Assembly: GCA_037043235.1 (NCBI GenBank)
Contig: JAWRVZ010000312.1
Location: forward strand, 398,501-462,500
DNA from: Rhodeus uyekii
Taxonomy: Eukaryota > Chordata > Actinopteri > Cypriniformes > Acheilognathidae
Reading direction: 5' to 3'
Length of the DNA stretch: 64,000 nt
Within the stretch, counting starts at the first letter, position 1. Each line of letters begins with the position of its first letter. Positions 34,644-46,200 of this stretch are shown in pieces. The translations under genes were made by a program, and so were the position numbers. Under the pieces are notes generated by a model. That model was not told the origin of the DNA. It did not search any database and worked only from the letters and a program-made list of their open reading frames with translations.

Positions 34644-34924
34644 GGGTGCACATAACTGGTACGCAGGTCCATCTAGTCCATCGCCTTAACCTCTCAGCCA
34701 AGTCTGGTTATTGCGATCGTCTTGTGCGGCGGGTGATATGTTTTTTCACTTTAGTTTTCACAGTCGCGATTTTAAACAATTGAAAATCTGAGGGGGCCGG
34801 ACATGTAAATGAGGGGGCCCAGGCCCACCCAGGCCCCCCCCGTGGCTACGCCACTGGTGAGTACCAAACACAATCTCCTGGTACTCACCTGAGTAACTCA
34901 CTGAAAAAGTTATGTGCACCCCTG
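34641..34924. mobile_element. 284-bp hAT-like MITE in an (AT)n tract
   Basis: Perfect 17-bp terminal inverted repeats: CAGGGGTGCACATAACT at 34641-34657 and AGTTATGTGCACCCCTG at 34908-34924. Both flanks are TATATATA, compatible with an 8-bp hAT target duplication but not proof of one, because the target is itself an AT repeat. Inside, at about 34838-34856, the complement of CAGTGGCGTAGCCACGGGG resembles the terminus of a second, different hAT element. Confidence 0.8.
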
Positions 34925-35828
34925 TATATATATATATATATATTACACACACACTGTAAGTCAATGGCTACTGTCAAATGTTTGGATACTTATATTATTC
35001 AGAATATCATCTTTTGTGTTGAACAGATGCAAGAGAATCATACAGGTTTGGAACAACATAACGGTGAGGAAATTTGATAATTTTCATTTTTGGGTGAACT
35101 ATCCCTTTTGTTTGTTTTCAGCTATTTTTATTACAATTTGTTTATGAAATGTTTTTAAAATGTTTGAGAAAAATGTATGTGTAACTTGATTTATGTAATT
35201 GTAATATTAATAACTACATTAATAAACTTTGCACTTTGTTCTCTGTTATATGTTCTCATGTCTGTTAAATGCTCATATGTGCATATCAGAACACAAATAG
35301 TAGGTCCTATAAAATACAGTTGCATATTTACATAATCATACACAATTTTAACAATATCATCTTTTTAAATGGTCGTGTCTGTGTGAGTATGATCCCACAG
35401 GTGACTCTAATCATATGTCCTCATAAATCAGGTGTGTCCTTATAATACACAATGTATTCAGTTGTGTATGTGTTTACCGTGTCCTCTTAATTCATTTGTG
35501 TCCCTCTAATACACGTTTGTGACACTTGTGTGTATTGTACAGCAACTGTCCTCATAATTCCAGTTAGTCCTTATAATATAGTTTTGTGTCATGGGCGGAG
35601 TTTGTGCGTCTAATTATTAGAGTCCTCGTTAGTAGGTAAATTGTCAGGTTGTCATATTATAGGTTGTGTTGTGTGTATAGCAATTCTGAAGTGAGATCTG
35701 TGATGTGGGGCTCAAAATAATTTTTTTGATAGTTGTCTCATCTCTGTAGAGCAAGCGGAAAGGGGTGTCCCCGTAAACCACCAACAGACTGGTTTGGGGC
35801 TCAGTGTCCTTGTAAACCACAAAAACCC

Positions 35829-35836
<8 letters not shown>
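34925..35836. other. Non-coding DNA with CCTCATAATTC motifs
   Basis: TCCTCATAA-type motifs recur (about 35410, 35485, 35550), the complement of the GAGGACAT motifs near 29.2 kb. At 35762-35783 and 35805-35820 are two GTAAACCAC copies, the latter an exact inverse of 29168-29183. Confidence 0.5.
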
Positions 35837-35920
<84 letters not shown>

Positions 35921-36001
35921 CATGCTATGTGCAAGATTCAGATTCTGAGTATGAGATAACATACTTGACTTTATACATCACTTCAATTTCACCAGGAAAA
36001 A

Positions 36002-36042
<41 letters not shown>

Positions 36043-36047
36043 ACTCC
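35837..36047. repeat. (GT)n and (CA)n microsatellites
   Basis: A GT run lies at about 35832-35917 and a CA run at about 36004-36047, separated by about 85 bp of unique sequence. Confidence 0.95.
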
Positions 36048-36177
36048 GCAGCTGTGAATCTCCGGACGGGTTTGAAAACTCCTGATCTCAGGCTGTGTGA
36101 ACGCAAGACGATTGTGTTTCTGATCATCTCTTCTTGTTCTTCTTGTTTCTCTTTTCTTCAGTGATTGTGCTTGTTAA

Positions 36178-36664
36178 CTCTTTCCCTGCCAGGCATTTTT
36201 CAGTTTAAATGTTGCCAGACACCGCCAGCGTTTAATATCATTTTCACAAAAATACCACGACCCACAGAATATTTAGTTAAAATATAAAAAGAAAGAGTCT
36301 CTGCTTTTAAACAAACAAAAGCTGTTTTATTCTCACTTCACGCATTCTTGGGTGTGGGTGAGTTTCGTTATCCAAGACTTCATCCAGTTCAGTGATAAAA
36401 ACAGATGGAGTCGATCGAGTTCATCAATATCCCAAAGCTTCTCAGTCCTAAAGCTCGTCCTGATACACATTTCATCCAGAAACTTGAGGCTGTACTGATT
36501 TATATGTTTAATGTTGGTGATTGTGTTATTTTACATATGATATGTCTTGTTTCTGCTTCTCCTCCTGTGTTTTGATCAGGAGATTCTGCACTCTTTCAGG
36601 AGATGTTATAGCGCCCCCTACCGTATGACAGAGAAAACACGGAAAACATCCATCAATTAAAGAG
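36178..36664. mobile_element. 487-bp MITE at a TTAA site
   Basis: It begins CTCTTTCCCTGCCAGGC and ends AAAGAG, flanked on both sides by TTAA (36174-36177 and 36665-36668). The host repeat that it interrupts (CTTGTTAAC-GCAG-TGTTCATCA) exists without the insert at about 45945 and, inverted, at about 57975, so the empty site can be read directly. TTAA targeting suggests Kolobok or piggyBac. Confidence 0.8.
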
Positions 36665-36668
36665 TTAA

Positions 36669-37362
36669 CTGCAGCTGTTCATCATTAATGCTCAATCATC
36701 TCTTAATTAATTACTTTAGTATCTTGGTCATTTACACAACACTGTTTTCAACTAAAAACTGGAAGTTTGTATTGTTTTTGTTGTTCATTTACACTAAAAA
36801 GCTGTTTTGGTAGCCTGATAAATTCAACTTTTTAAAAACAGGTTTCAAAGTGCAAGTTTTGGAGACCGTACCGTTTTCGTCTCCATGTAAACTCCAAAAT
36901 CAAGAACGGTAAGTCTGTAGTCATGCTTGTTTGGCATCCGTGTGGAATCCGGTGCGGTGGAAAACATGAACAGCGATGATTGAGTATCAAGTAGTGCAAA
37001 GCTTCCGCTGACTCCTGTTTTCTGTTTTAAAAACAGTAAGACGAGTCAAATCTCTGTTATTTTTAACAGTACAAGTCATATTCATAGAGTATGAGCTACA
37101 GAAACATTTTCTGTGTTCAGATAAACATTGTTAAAAACTCCATGAATGAATGACAATGTATACACACACACACACACTCCTTAAACATACTCAATTATTT
37201 AACTTGTTTTTATCTTGTTCATGCAGAATGAATAACAAGAATCAATGAAGGTAAAATTGTTACAAAAATTATGTTACGTCTGGACGGTGTCTCAAATTGA
37301 TCGATCAAAAACAAATATCTGATTGTGACTTTTAATTAACAGAGTGTGACTTGAAAGCCCCC
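36669..37362. other. Non-coding DNA, no gene seen
   Basis: No protein-like ORF. The first part continues the dispersed host repeat (TGTTCATCATTAATGCTCA). A GTCTCCATGTAAACTCC-type motif occurs near 36880. Confidence 0.4.
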
Positions 37363-37405
37363 TTAGGCCCCGTCCACACGGAGACGCGGATCACTGTATC
37401 CGCAC

Positions 37406-40400
37406 CCAGATAGCACATGTATGTCGCGGAGATGTCTGTACGATATCGTGAAATTCATCTGGAAGATGTATATATTAGGGCGTGTGCTCATCTAAATGAT
37501 GTCGCCTAGACGTCTCTTCCAGCCGTCAGAACGACGTCTAGGGTGTGTCTATACGACGTAAATAATTTAGAACGTCGGTAAGCCGATCTTTTAAAGACGT
37601 TTATCAGATGTTAAAAACATCCCTAAGACATCTAATTGACGTAGTGCAGACATCGCTTTAAGATATGATCCTTCACAAAATAACAATAATTTCCTTAAAA
37701 TACAAAGACACGCATCTACACATAAAATCTCCCCTGATGCAAACATTTACCAAATATCAATCGTTAACACTAATCTCAAAATAGAACACGCATTTGTTGG
37801 TTTAATAAAAATACATTTATTCATAAACAAAGAGAACACAACATACAAATAAAACATTACACTTTCTTTTCATTTCATACATTTTAATAACATGTACAAC
37901 ATTAACTTATAAAAATTATTAAAGAGGAGCCAAGCGGAGGAAATCCTTGACGTACTTCTCCGCTTCCGCTTCAGTCGGAGAAAGCAGGACTGGGTTTCTC
38001 ATCACAGAAGCTGTAGTTAAAATAAACAACTTAATCAGAACATAAACTAATGTATTTCAACCTACATTAATCGGGAAAAGATATCAACCATGCATAAAAC
38101 TCAACCAGAAGTGTGTGTGTCAATGAATCAGGTGAGTTCAGGGGCGGAAACGAGCGTAAATCCATGTGCTGATGTTGTCTGGGGAAGACGCGTGTCTGCC
38201 GAGTGCCGAGGAAACATTTACTCAAGGTAATACAAAATATATTTTAATACTTGTTTTAAGTATTTGTGTGTTTACAATACATTTGAAGTTCTACATTATT
38301 TTTCTGAGTATTTTACTGTAAGTTTGATATCATAATGTCATGTAGTTAAATTGATTTATAGGGCTAATTAATATATATTGTATTTCTTAAAACTAAGTTA
38401 ATAAGTAATAACTAATTAATATGAAAAGAGCATTTATGTATATCTGAGTTGGTTTGGGCTAAAAACATGAAATTCGCAGGGAGTTTATTGGGTCAGAAAC
38501 CAAATGTTGAAAAACTTTAGCACTGTCGTTTGATTTTTGTGACTCATTTGTACTTTACAAATGCTGAAATGAGGTAATTTTAGTGCGTGCATTTCTACAA
38601 CATTTGAACTTGCCAGTTAAGAGAGCTGCAACATTAGATTTACGGAGTCCTCTCTTGTCTCTAGTTCAGCTCCCGAGCAACATTAGTGCTGAAAACCTTA
38701 ATTAGCACAGATCCTCCACACCGTCTTCTTCATGTTGGTCCCGCCAATTATTGATAATCTGTTCACCTTTAACAGAGAAATTAACTAATATTTAAGCATA
38801 AAGATGGACCTTTTGGAATAATTAAGATTGTGTTTTTGAAAGAAGTCTCTTTACCAAGTTCATCAAGGCTGCATTTATTTGATTTGATTAAAAAATGCAG
38901 TAATATTAAGCAAATATTTATGAGCTGCTGTCCATTTTAAAATGTAATTTATTTCATATATTTAATGTTTTTACTGTATTTCCGATCACGTAAATGCAGT
39001 CTTGGTAAGCAGTAGAGACTTCTATCAAAAACATTGTAAAATCTTAACTAGTTTTGTAAACACACAAATTACATTTCATTAGTTGTGTGTTGATCATTCC
39101 AGTGATTCTTACCATTCTCAGCATCAACCCTCTGTTTGATAGTCTCTCCTCTAGCCTGTCTAGATCATCAGTAGAAGCTGGAGGAAAGACACCATCATCA
39201 GCCTCTTCCTCCATCTGCACTTGATGCAAAACGCGCCCGTTTCCCACCAGAGACTGGACCAGTGACGTCAAATGCTTGATCTTCATATCCATTCTCTCCA
39301 GTCTCTCCAGAACTGTCCTTTCCATAGCTGGAATACAAATATATAATTTAATTTAGCATATAGCTTTGATGAATTGCATAATGCATTTTTCAGTTCATTT
39401 AAACTGGCATAACATACGTGTGCACTGGTCTGGATCAGTTCTGAAGACTGGATTTTCCTGTCTCATGCCAAAAGTCCCTGCAAGTATAAATTTACTTTGA
39501 GGTTTTAAATGTTAGACATATCGTCACATGCATCTGCCTTAGTGGATCTTACCAAGGACAAATCTGGGTTACATTTCACCCTAAATAATGTGACATTTTT
39601 ATACAATGCCCACCCCATAATATATAATTTCACAATTTTCCTGGTTTGCTTATGAGACACACTGTGGAGCTGAGAACGGAGGAGCTGTTAAATTAAAATT
39701 TAAAGTAGAAACTTTGTAACAGCATAAAACCAAAAACTATTCTATTATATTAGGAAACTCACCCTGTCCTTGTAAATTTACCCAGGATTGCAAATGTTTA
39801 TATGTAAATAAAAGCCTAAATTAAACCTGTTCAACAAATAAAGTGATCGTGACTCTTCAGAAGACTGAAATTAAACCACTCATTTTATATGATGTAGGAA
39901 CAGAAATCTGTGTTAATTTCAAACACTTAATTTGTAAATTAGTATTATTATGATTTTTTACATTGCACACTGGTGTTTATTTGAGCTCCAGCAGCCAGAT
40001 TTAACCAATCATTTCCCCTGAAAGCTGGAGACTCTCACACCAGTAATAGTATTTGTAGTTATTTGTAGTTATAATATCAATTAGTTGCGTGTGGGTATCA
40101 ATATTTTTTTTTTTTTTTCGAGTATAGTTAAACCTCAAAACATCAAAAGGCAGATACTTACCAACAACTTGATCGATGAACAAACTCACTTGAGGCGGAC
40201 GAACGTAAAAATAACGGAATAAAATAAAATAATGGTCATCGGATAAAGTAAACGGAATTTGAACAGTTGACGGTATTTACAGGTTTTTAATGTTAAAATG
40301 TATTAAGTATTGTTGATCCACTTGAAGGCGAAATCAGCAGAGGTCCCAAGGTCATCTGATGCAAATCCTAACGGTCATCGGATATAAATAGCCAATGGTC

Positions 40401-41596
40401 ACGTGACATCATTAGAATAATGGCCTCGCGACTTCCTGATGCTGGAACACGATGAGATGCTGCGCTTATGATTAGAACATTTATTGATATTATTTTATAT
40501 ATTGCTTCTCCACAGACCCAGTAGAAGATCTTGATTATACACTTTTTATTTGTAAGAATATGTAAAAGAGAGACAATCACTCACTGCTCTTGACTGAATA
40601 ACTTTAGTAGCTTTAATAATCACTCTATATTTCGTTCATTCAGTAGGGGAGCGCGGGGACAAGTTTGTTCAATTTTATTATTGCTATGCTTAATTTTGGA
40701 ACGCTATATTGAACCATCACTTATGCTTAAATCATATGTTTTATAAATTTAACTGGGGGGGGGGGAAACGAGCTATGCAATAATTCATAATTCTGTGAGG
40801 CTGGATTACATCAGGTCAGATGAATATTTGTGTAATCTATTTTTTTATTATATTTTTTCCCAAGGAAACAAAATAACTTATGCATATAAACTTAAATGTT
40901 TTCTCTATTACAGAAGAATCAGTCAAACGGATAGTTGGACGATGAACAGATTAAAGAGCTGTTGTGCATGATGTGACATGTTGTGTTTGCCCCCGGGTTC
41001 TGTGCTATGCTTTTTGGTTTCTTTTGTTATTAAGATTTGATTGTATTGTGTAAGTCACATTTTACCTGATCATTTACAGCAATAATAAATAATAAATACC
41101 CATGTTCAACACATGAAACAATTTTGTTTGTCTTCTGTTATTCTGTAAGGCCAAACACGTGAATATACCGACAGTATAAAAAGTTGGTGGATAATGAAAA
41201 AGGGCAGGTAGATACAAATGTAATGACTTTTTTTAACAAATACAACGTAGTTATTCGCATAAAAAAACAGCAATATGAGCATAAATTATTTTATTGAATG
41301 GTTGCACATTAACAAATGTTGCATTCATTTCCATGAATTCCGTTTAAATGAAAAGTTAGCACGTCGCCCGCATTCAGCTGCATGCATTCCTGCACGGCGG
41401 CGGCGGCGCGCGGCACATTTCGAATGCTGGGGATTCATCGCGCAGACGTCATATAGAGGTTGGGAAGACGGCTCATTTGAAACTGAAAATAGCCGATCTC
41501 CAGACGATGAAAATACGACCATAAAAAAAGAATCTGATGTTCAGCAGACGGTACGCTTCTTCGCAGACGTCTCCGCGACGTACCTGTGCTATCTGG
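37406..41596 (-). mobile_element. 4.2-kb TIR element carrying a DUF4806-like gene
   Basis: The 33-bp terminal inverted repeats begin CCAGATAGCACATGTATGTC at 37406 and end with the inverse at 41596; 30 of 33 positions match. Both ends are flanked by GCAC (37402-37405 and 41597-41600), a 4-bp duplication. The interior holds a multi-exon minus-strand gene remnant with a DUF4806-like domain. I recognise no DDE transposase inside, so the element may be non-autonomous or of an unfamiliar type. Confidence 0.65.
37922..40185 (-). pseudogene. DUF4806-like multi-exon gene remnant
   Basis: Minus-strand exon-like pieces in order are as follows. A piece near 40185-40160 ends FIDQVVG before GTAAGT. A 60-nt exon at 39477-39418 contains FGMRQENPVFRTDPDQ. 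An exon at 39327-39113 has MERTVLERLERMDMKIKHL and then DGVFPPASTDDLDRLEERL. A piece around 38755-38640 has IIGGTNMKKTVWRICA, a frame break, and then VFSTNVARELN. A last piece at 38013-37922 has MRNPVLLSPTEAEAEKYVKDFL. The order (coiled coil, FP-x-DLxxLEE, LGG-like, W-R-I, ELN) is that of DUF4806 domains. Phases of the 40185, 39477 and 39327 exons agree. Stops after ICAN and ELN show decay. The family is often transposon-associated and its role is unknown. Confidence 0.55.
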
Positions 41597-41802
41597 GCAC
41601 ACATTTCTTATCGGATTGGCGTTCCGTCCACACGCATCCGGCGGTTTGGGAGACTGAATCCGCTCTCTTTTGATACCGGGTCCTAAAGTGGATAGATCTG
41701 AATCCGACACCCTTGCGGACTCGTGTGGACGGCCAATCCGTATATTTTTTGTTTACCGATGATGTCATCACATCACGTGTCGCTGTGTCACAGTAACAGC
41801 AA

Positions 41803-42018
41803 CAGTGTTGCCAGATTGGACTGATGATTCCAGCGCAGCTACAGCTTAAAACCCTCCAATTTAAACAAATACCAGCCCAAAGTGCGTACTCTTATAAATA
41901 ATGAAAAATGTTGAGCGATTTTATGCAGCAAAAACCATCCCAAACTTTATCAACCAGCCAAATGCATTTTTTCCCGGTTGAACGTGACAAAAAGGTAAAT
42001 AGCAATCTGGCAACACAG
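41803..42018. mobile_element. 216-bp hAT MITE with perfect 8-bp target duplication
   Basis: CAGTGTTGCCAGATTG at 41803 and the inverse CAATCTGGCAACACAG ending at 42018 match at 15 of 16. AACAGCAA occurs directly on both sides (41795-41802 and 42019-42026). The 8-bp duplication fits hAT transposition. Confidence 0.9.
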
Positions 42019-42231
42019 AACAGCAACAACAATGCGCATGCTCAAAGTCTTCTTCTCTGTGTATAGTGTATTATCTGTGGCAGAATTACAGCACCCCATA
42101 CTGGTCTGGCATATAAACTACACCGGATTCAGTCGGTTTCAGTGGTATCGTGTGGACGCTGATTTTTTTTTTGAACGAGGAAAAAAAAGATTGGATAAGG
42201 AATGCGCCGGCATCGTGTGGACGTGGCCTAA

Positions 42232-42556
42232 GATGTCACTCTGTCTTCAGAAATAGTCATTTTAGGGCCCTGGGGGCAATAAAACTCTTTGTCTTCCGCC
42301 AGGCCTTCCTTGTCCCTCTGCATCAAAGAGTCATAAAGCCCCCATCCTCAAGAACGTGCCATGGGACTTTAACTTACAGTTATCTGTCATTTTAGATGTG
42401 CTATGTTTTACCTATATGTATGCATGCTTTTTATGATAACCATTTTAGATGTGCTTGATAATTTAGAAGCTTATAATCAGTAATTACTTGTCTAATAGTA
42501 ATATAGTTAATATAGCCGTGAGTGGTCTTGAAATCTTTGCCTCTATATTTGAAGAA
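42232..42556. other. Short spacer, no gene
   Basis: Nothing recognisable between the end of the outer TIR element and the SINE3 tail. Confidence 0.4.
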
Positions 42557-43115
42557 GAAATGTTACATTTATATAGCGCTTTCCAGAGCTCAAAGTCGCT
42601 TTACATGGAAGGGGGAATCTCCTCAACCACCACCAATGTACAGCATCCACCTGGATGATGTGACGGCAGCCATATTGCGCCAGAACGCTCACCACACACC
42701 AGCTTATTGGTGGAGAGAGACAGAGTGATGAAGCCAATTAGTATGGGGGGATTAGTAGGCCATGATGGACCAAGGCCAATGGGCAGATTTGGCCAGGATG
42801 CCGGGGTTACACCCCTACTCTTGCGAAGGACATCCTGGGATTTTTAATGACCACAGAGAGTCAGGACCTCGGTTTAACGTCTCATCCGAAAGACGGTGCT
42901 TGTTGCAGTACAGTGTCCCCGTCCCTATACTGGGGCATTAGGACCCACACAGACTGCAGGCTGACGCCCCCTGCTGGCCTCCTAACACCTCTTCCAGCAG
43001 CAACCTAGTTTTTCCCAGGAGGTCTCCCATCCAGGTACTAACCAGCTCAACCCTGCTCAGCTTCAGTGGGCAACCAGTCTTAGGCTACAGGGTGATGTGG
43101 CTGCTGACACAATTT
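42557..43115 (-). mobile_element. SINE3 (5S rRNA-derived SINE), near full length
   Basis: On the plus strand GGTCTCCCATCCAGGTACTA (about 43020-43040), followed by ACCCTGCTCAGCTTC, is the complement of the 5S rRNA internal promoter region, so the SINE head lies at the right. The body has TACTGGGGCATTAGGACCC and the tail at the left is TTTATATAGCGCTTT. SINE3 of zebrafish is the known family with a 5S head and a LINE-like tail. Confidence 0.8.
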
Positions 43116-43264
43116 GCAGACCATCTATGCTTGTTTCGCTGTGCTAGGATGCATCAGACTCTTTCTTTTATGCCAAAACCAAAAGTCTGCATTTTTTTAG
43201 AAGGCCATAAAAGACAAATGTTTTAGTTTATAGTCGTGGTAATTGTAGATAAACAGATAAAGTT

Positions 43265-46200
43265 TCACTTGGATGAAAACTTCTTTGCATTACTGAACAG
43301 GAGCCTTGGATCAAAGAGTGATTCTTGTTTTCTTGTTTTATGTTTGTATGTTTTCCAATACTCTGGAAGCACTTCTCCTCTAGAAACATTTCTGATGATC
43401 TCTGCCTTCTTCCTAACGTCCATTAAAGACTGAATGCGATCTTTGAATCCAGGCTTGGCTTCTTGTTTCTCAGACTCAATCATCAGATCAATGTAGTCAG
43501 GGGTGGACAGAGGATTGGGCTTGAGGGCGATTTCCTCCAGACGCTCCAAAGACTTCTGAGAGCTTTCAGTTAGTTCAGTCACAATATCCTGGACAATCTC
43601 AAACTCGTTTTCAAGCTCTTCAAAGATCCTTTCTGTTGACATGACCTGTCCATGTGCTTCCTCAAATCGCTTTTTTAAATCCTGACAGGTTCCCTTTCTC
43701 TTTTCTGTGACATATTCCCATCTGTATTTCTGACAGAAGTGCACATTCCAAACACACTTTCCGGGACAGACCGTACACTTTCCATCTTTCATTGCTATGC
43801 ACTTATATTTATCACTGTCATTTGCAATATCGCATGTATCATGACATGTGAAGAAACACTTTTGGCAGTTGTTTAAGAAGTAGCCAGAGTTGTTTTCGAT
43901 CTGTTTTGGTACAGTTACTTCAAATTCGTATTCAAAATCCTTGTATGCATCCATTTCAGCCTTGTGCTGCTTCAGATCAGCTCTTGTCTTCTTGATTTCA
44001 TCCAGTTTATTCAGACCAGCATTGATCTGGGGCTGGAGACCCTGTACAAGCACTTCCAGCTGCTGTCGCTCTTTCAGGACCTCCTGTGTCAAAGACAAGC
44101 TCTGGGTTTGCATCCTGTTGAGCGATATGAAGAATTTTCTCATGCTAGAAAATCCCAGCTTCCAGAACATCTGGTCAAAGTTTTCAGAGTCAGAATCCTC
44201 ATCTTCTGCAGATTGATTATTGGCAGCAAACAGGGCCGAGTTGTTGAACTTGAAGTGCAGTGGCTCTCCAGACTCACTGCTGGAGCAGGGAACGCCGGAC
44301 GCTTTGATGGCCTCAAGAACTGGAGGTGTTTTCCCATCAGCAAAGGTGACCAACACAAGGATGTTTTCAGCAATGTCTTTCCCAAATATAGAAAGAATGG
44401 AGTCAAAGATGTATTTCTGTGTGTGTGTTAAACGTGCAAATGAAGCCTGCACTACAAAACACACGGCATCAATGCGGTCGATCCCTCCACGGGCAGAGAA
44501 GAACTCCTGAATCTGCTTTGTGATTTTCTGGTCATGTGAAATTCCTCTGGTATCACCGAATCCTGGCGTGTCCACAATGGTCAGAGAATATTCAACCCGT
44601 AAACCATCCATGTGATTGATCTGATATGCCGTGATCTCTGAAGTCTGACTTTCAGCCTGAGATTTCTGCTTCCCTTCATCTATTAGCACAAACCGGAAGT
44701 CATCTTCCCATTTCACTCCCAGAATGTAGTTGATCATGCTGTTGATTAAAGTGGTTTTTCCTGCTCCTGTGGCTCCGATCATCATGATGGTCTTGTTCTC
44801 TTTTAGGATGTTTTTCCCAAACGTGCTTCTTCTGCAGAATCCATCACTGTTCTGCCATGTTTCATCCAGATGCAGTTTGAACAGGCGTAGTTTTTCATTG
44901 CTTCCATCTTCTATTTGTGTGCTCCACTTGTTCTTTATCACATGTGCATTATTTAAACTCTTTCCACTGCTGTGCTGTTGTCTCATGGTTTTGCTGCTTG
45001 TGTTTTCACTTGATGTTTTTTGACTCTTGTTATCATCAGACTGGCTCAGTTTAATAGTCTTTTTCTGTCCAGTTTCCACCTGTGCTGCTGAAAGAAACAG
45101 AAAAGAAGAGATTGAACATCAGTACAGTATAACTGATCAGTCTGTAAGGCTGTTCTGTACATGTCTGGTGTGAAGAGCCTCATCTTTAAACATATTGTCA
45201 TTACATGTTTCAAAAGCGTGTTATACAGCTTGGTTATACAGAAATTATGATAAAATCATGCCAGACATAATTAATGTTGATATTCTCTAAATCTTGAATG
45301 AGACCTTGATAATATCACAATTCTAAAGGAAATAAACAGATAATTAAAGGTATTATAAAGCTAGTAGCTGATTTTCTGGCTGCTTGCAGACCTTGATAAT
45401 CCTCATACAACACAACTACAAACATCCCAAGAAAACACTACAGGAAACCAGGCTTGTATTTATGGACATGGCTGTTGATAAAGGATAGATATTGGTGGTT
45501 TTCCTGCTTAAGCCGTAAACAGTATTAGTGCAGAGGAAACTTCTGTCTCATCTACTGATTTCCCATCATAAACCACATTTCCCACAATCCTTTGCCTGGA
45601 CTCATTACGCCTGATTACATCCACCTGTGTTTCATCATCCTGTTTAAACCCAGTGTGTTCTGATTACCCGTGTTTCCCTGTCTCTTGGCTTGTGTTTGGA
45701 CTGATTACCCATGTGTTTCACCCATCGCCTGTTTCACGGATTATAATTCTGGATCGCCCTAATGAAGCTGTCGTCGGATGTTTAACCAAAGCCTCGGAGC
45801 AGTTCATGACACGGGTGATGAAGCGTCACCTGCACTGCGTCTACGTCATCACATCCTCAGATTCCTCATTTAACAGCCTATTGCAGTGGTGTTGTTTCTG
45901 CTTTTGTTTTGTCTCTTTTTCCCGTTCTTCTTTAAAGATTTCTGCTTGTTAACAGCAGGTGTTCATCACTAATGCTCACTCATTATTAATCATTCAATCT
46001 TATTTGCTTAACACTGTTTCAGAGTTGCTTTAACACTCAGGGTTCAATAAACAGATAGACATCAAAATCCTGAATCACACAGAAACCTTCTTCTTGCCAA
46101 GTTAATTTTATCTGTCAGTTTGTCTGAGAGACAACATAGAACTTAGGATTTCAAGATATTCATTAGTACTTCAGGCTTTTCTAAAAGCCAACATGTTTGT

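Larger units (their letters stand above)
37363..42231. mobile_element. Outer TIR element (TTAGGCC...GGCCTAA) hosting later insertions
   Basis: TTAGGCCCCGTCCACACG at 37363-37380 is matched in inverse by CGTGTGGACGTGGCCTAA at 42214-42231 (17 of 18). Without the inner 4.2-kb element and the hAT MITE, roughly 450 bp would remain, a MITE-sized element. Superfamily not assigned. Confidence 0.65.

Noticed and set aside
41275..41673. Plus-strand ORF of 132 codons near the right end of the DUF4806 element
   Set aside because: It crosses the terminal inverted repeat and its target duplication and shows no domain.
42980..43100. 5S rRNA gene on the minus strand
   Set aside because: Only the promoter region resembles 5S rRNA and it continues into a SINE3 body and tail.
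44140..45023. Plus-strand ORFs opposite the GTPase exon (97-155 codons)
   Set aside because: Antisense shadows of a well supported 604-codon exon, with no domain of their own.
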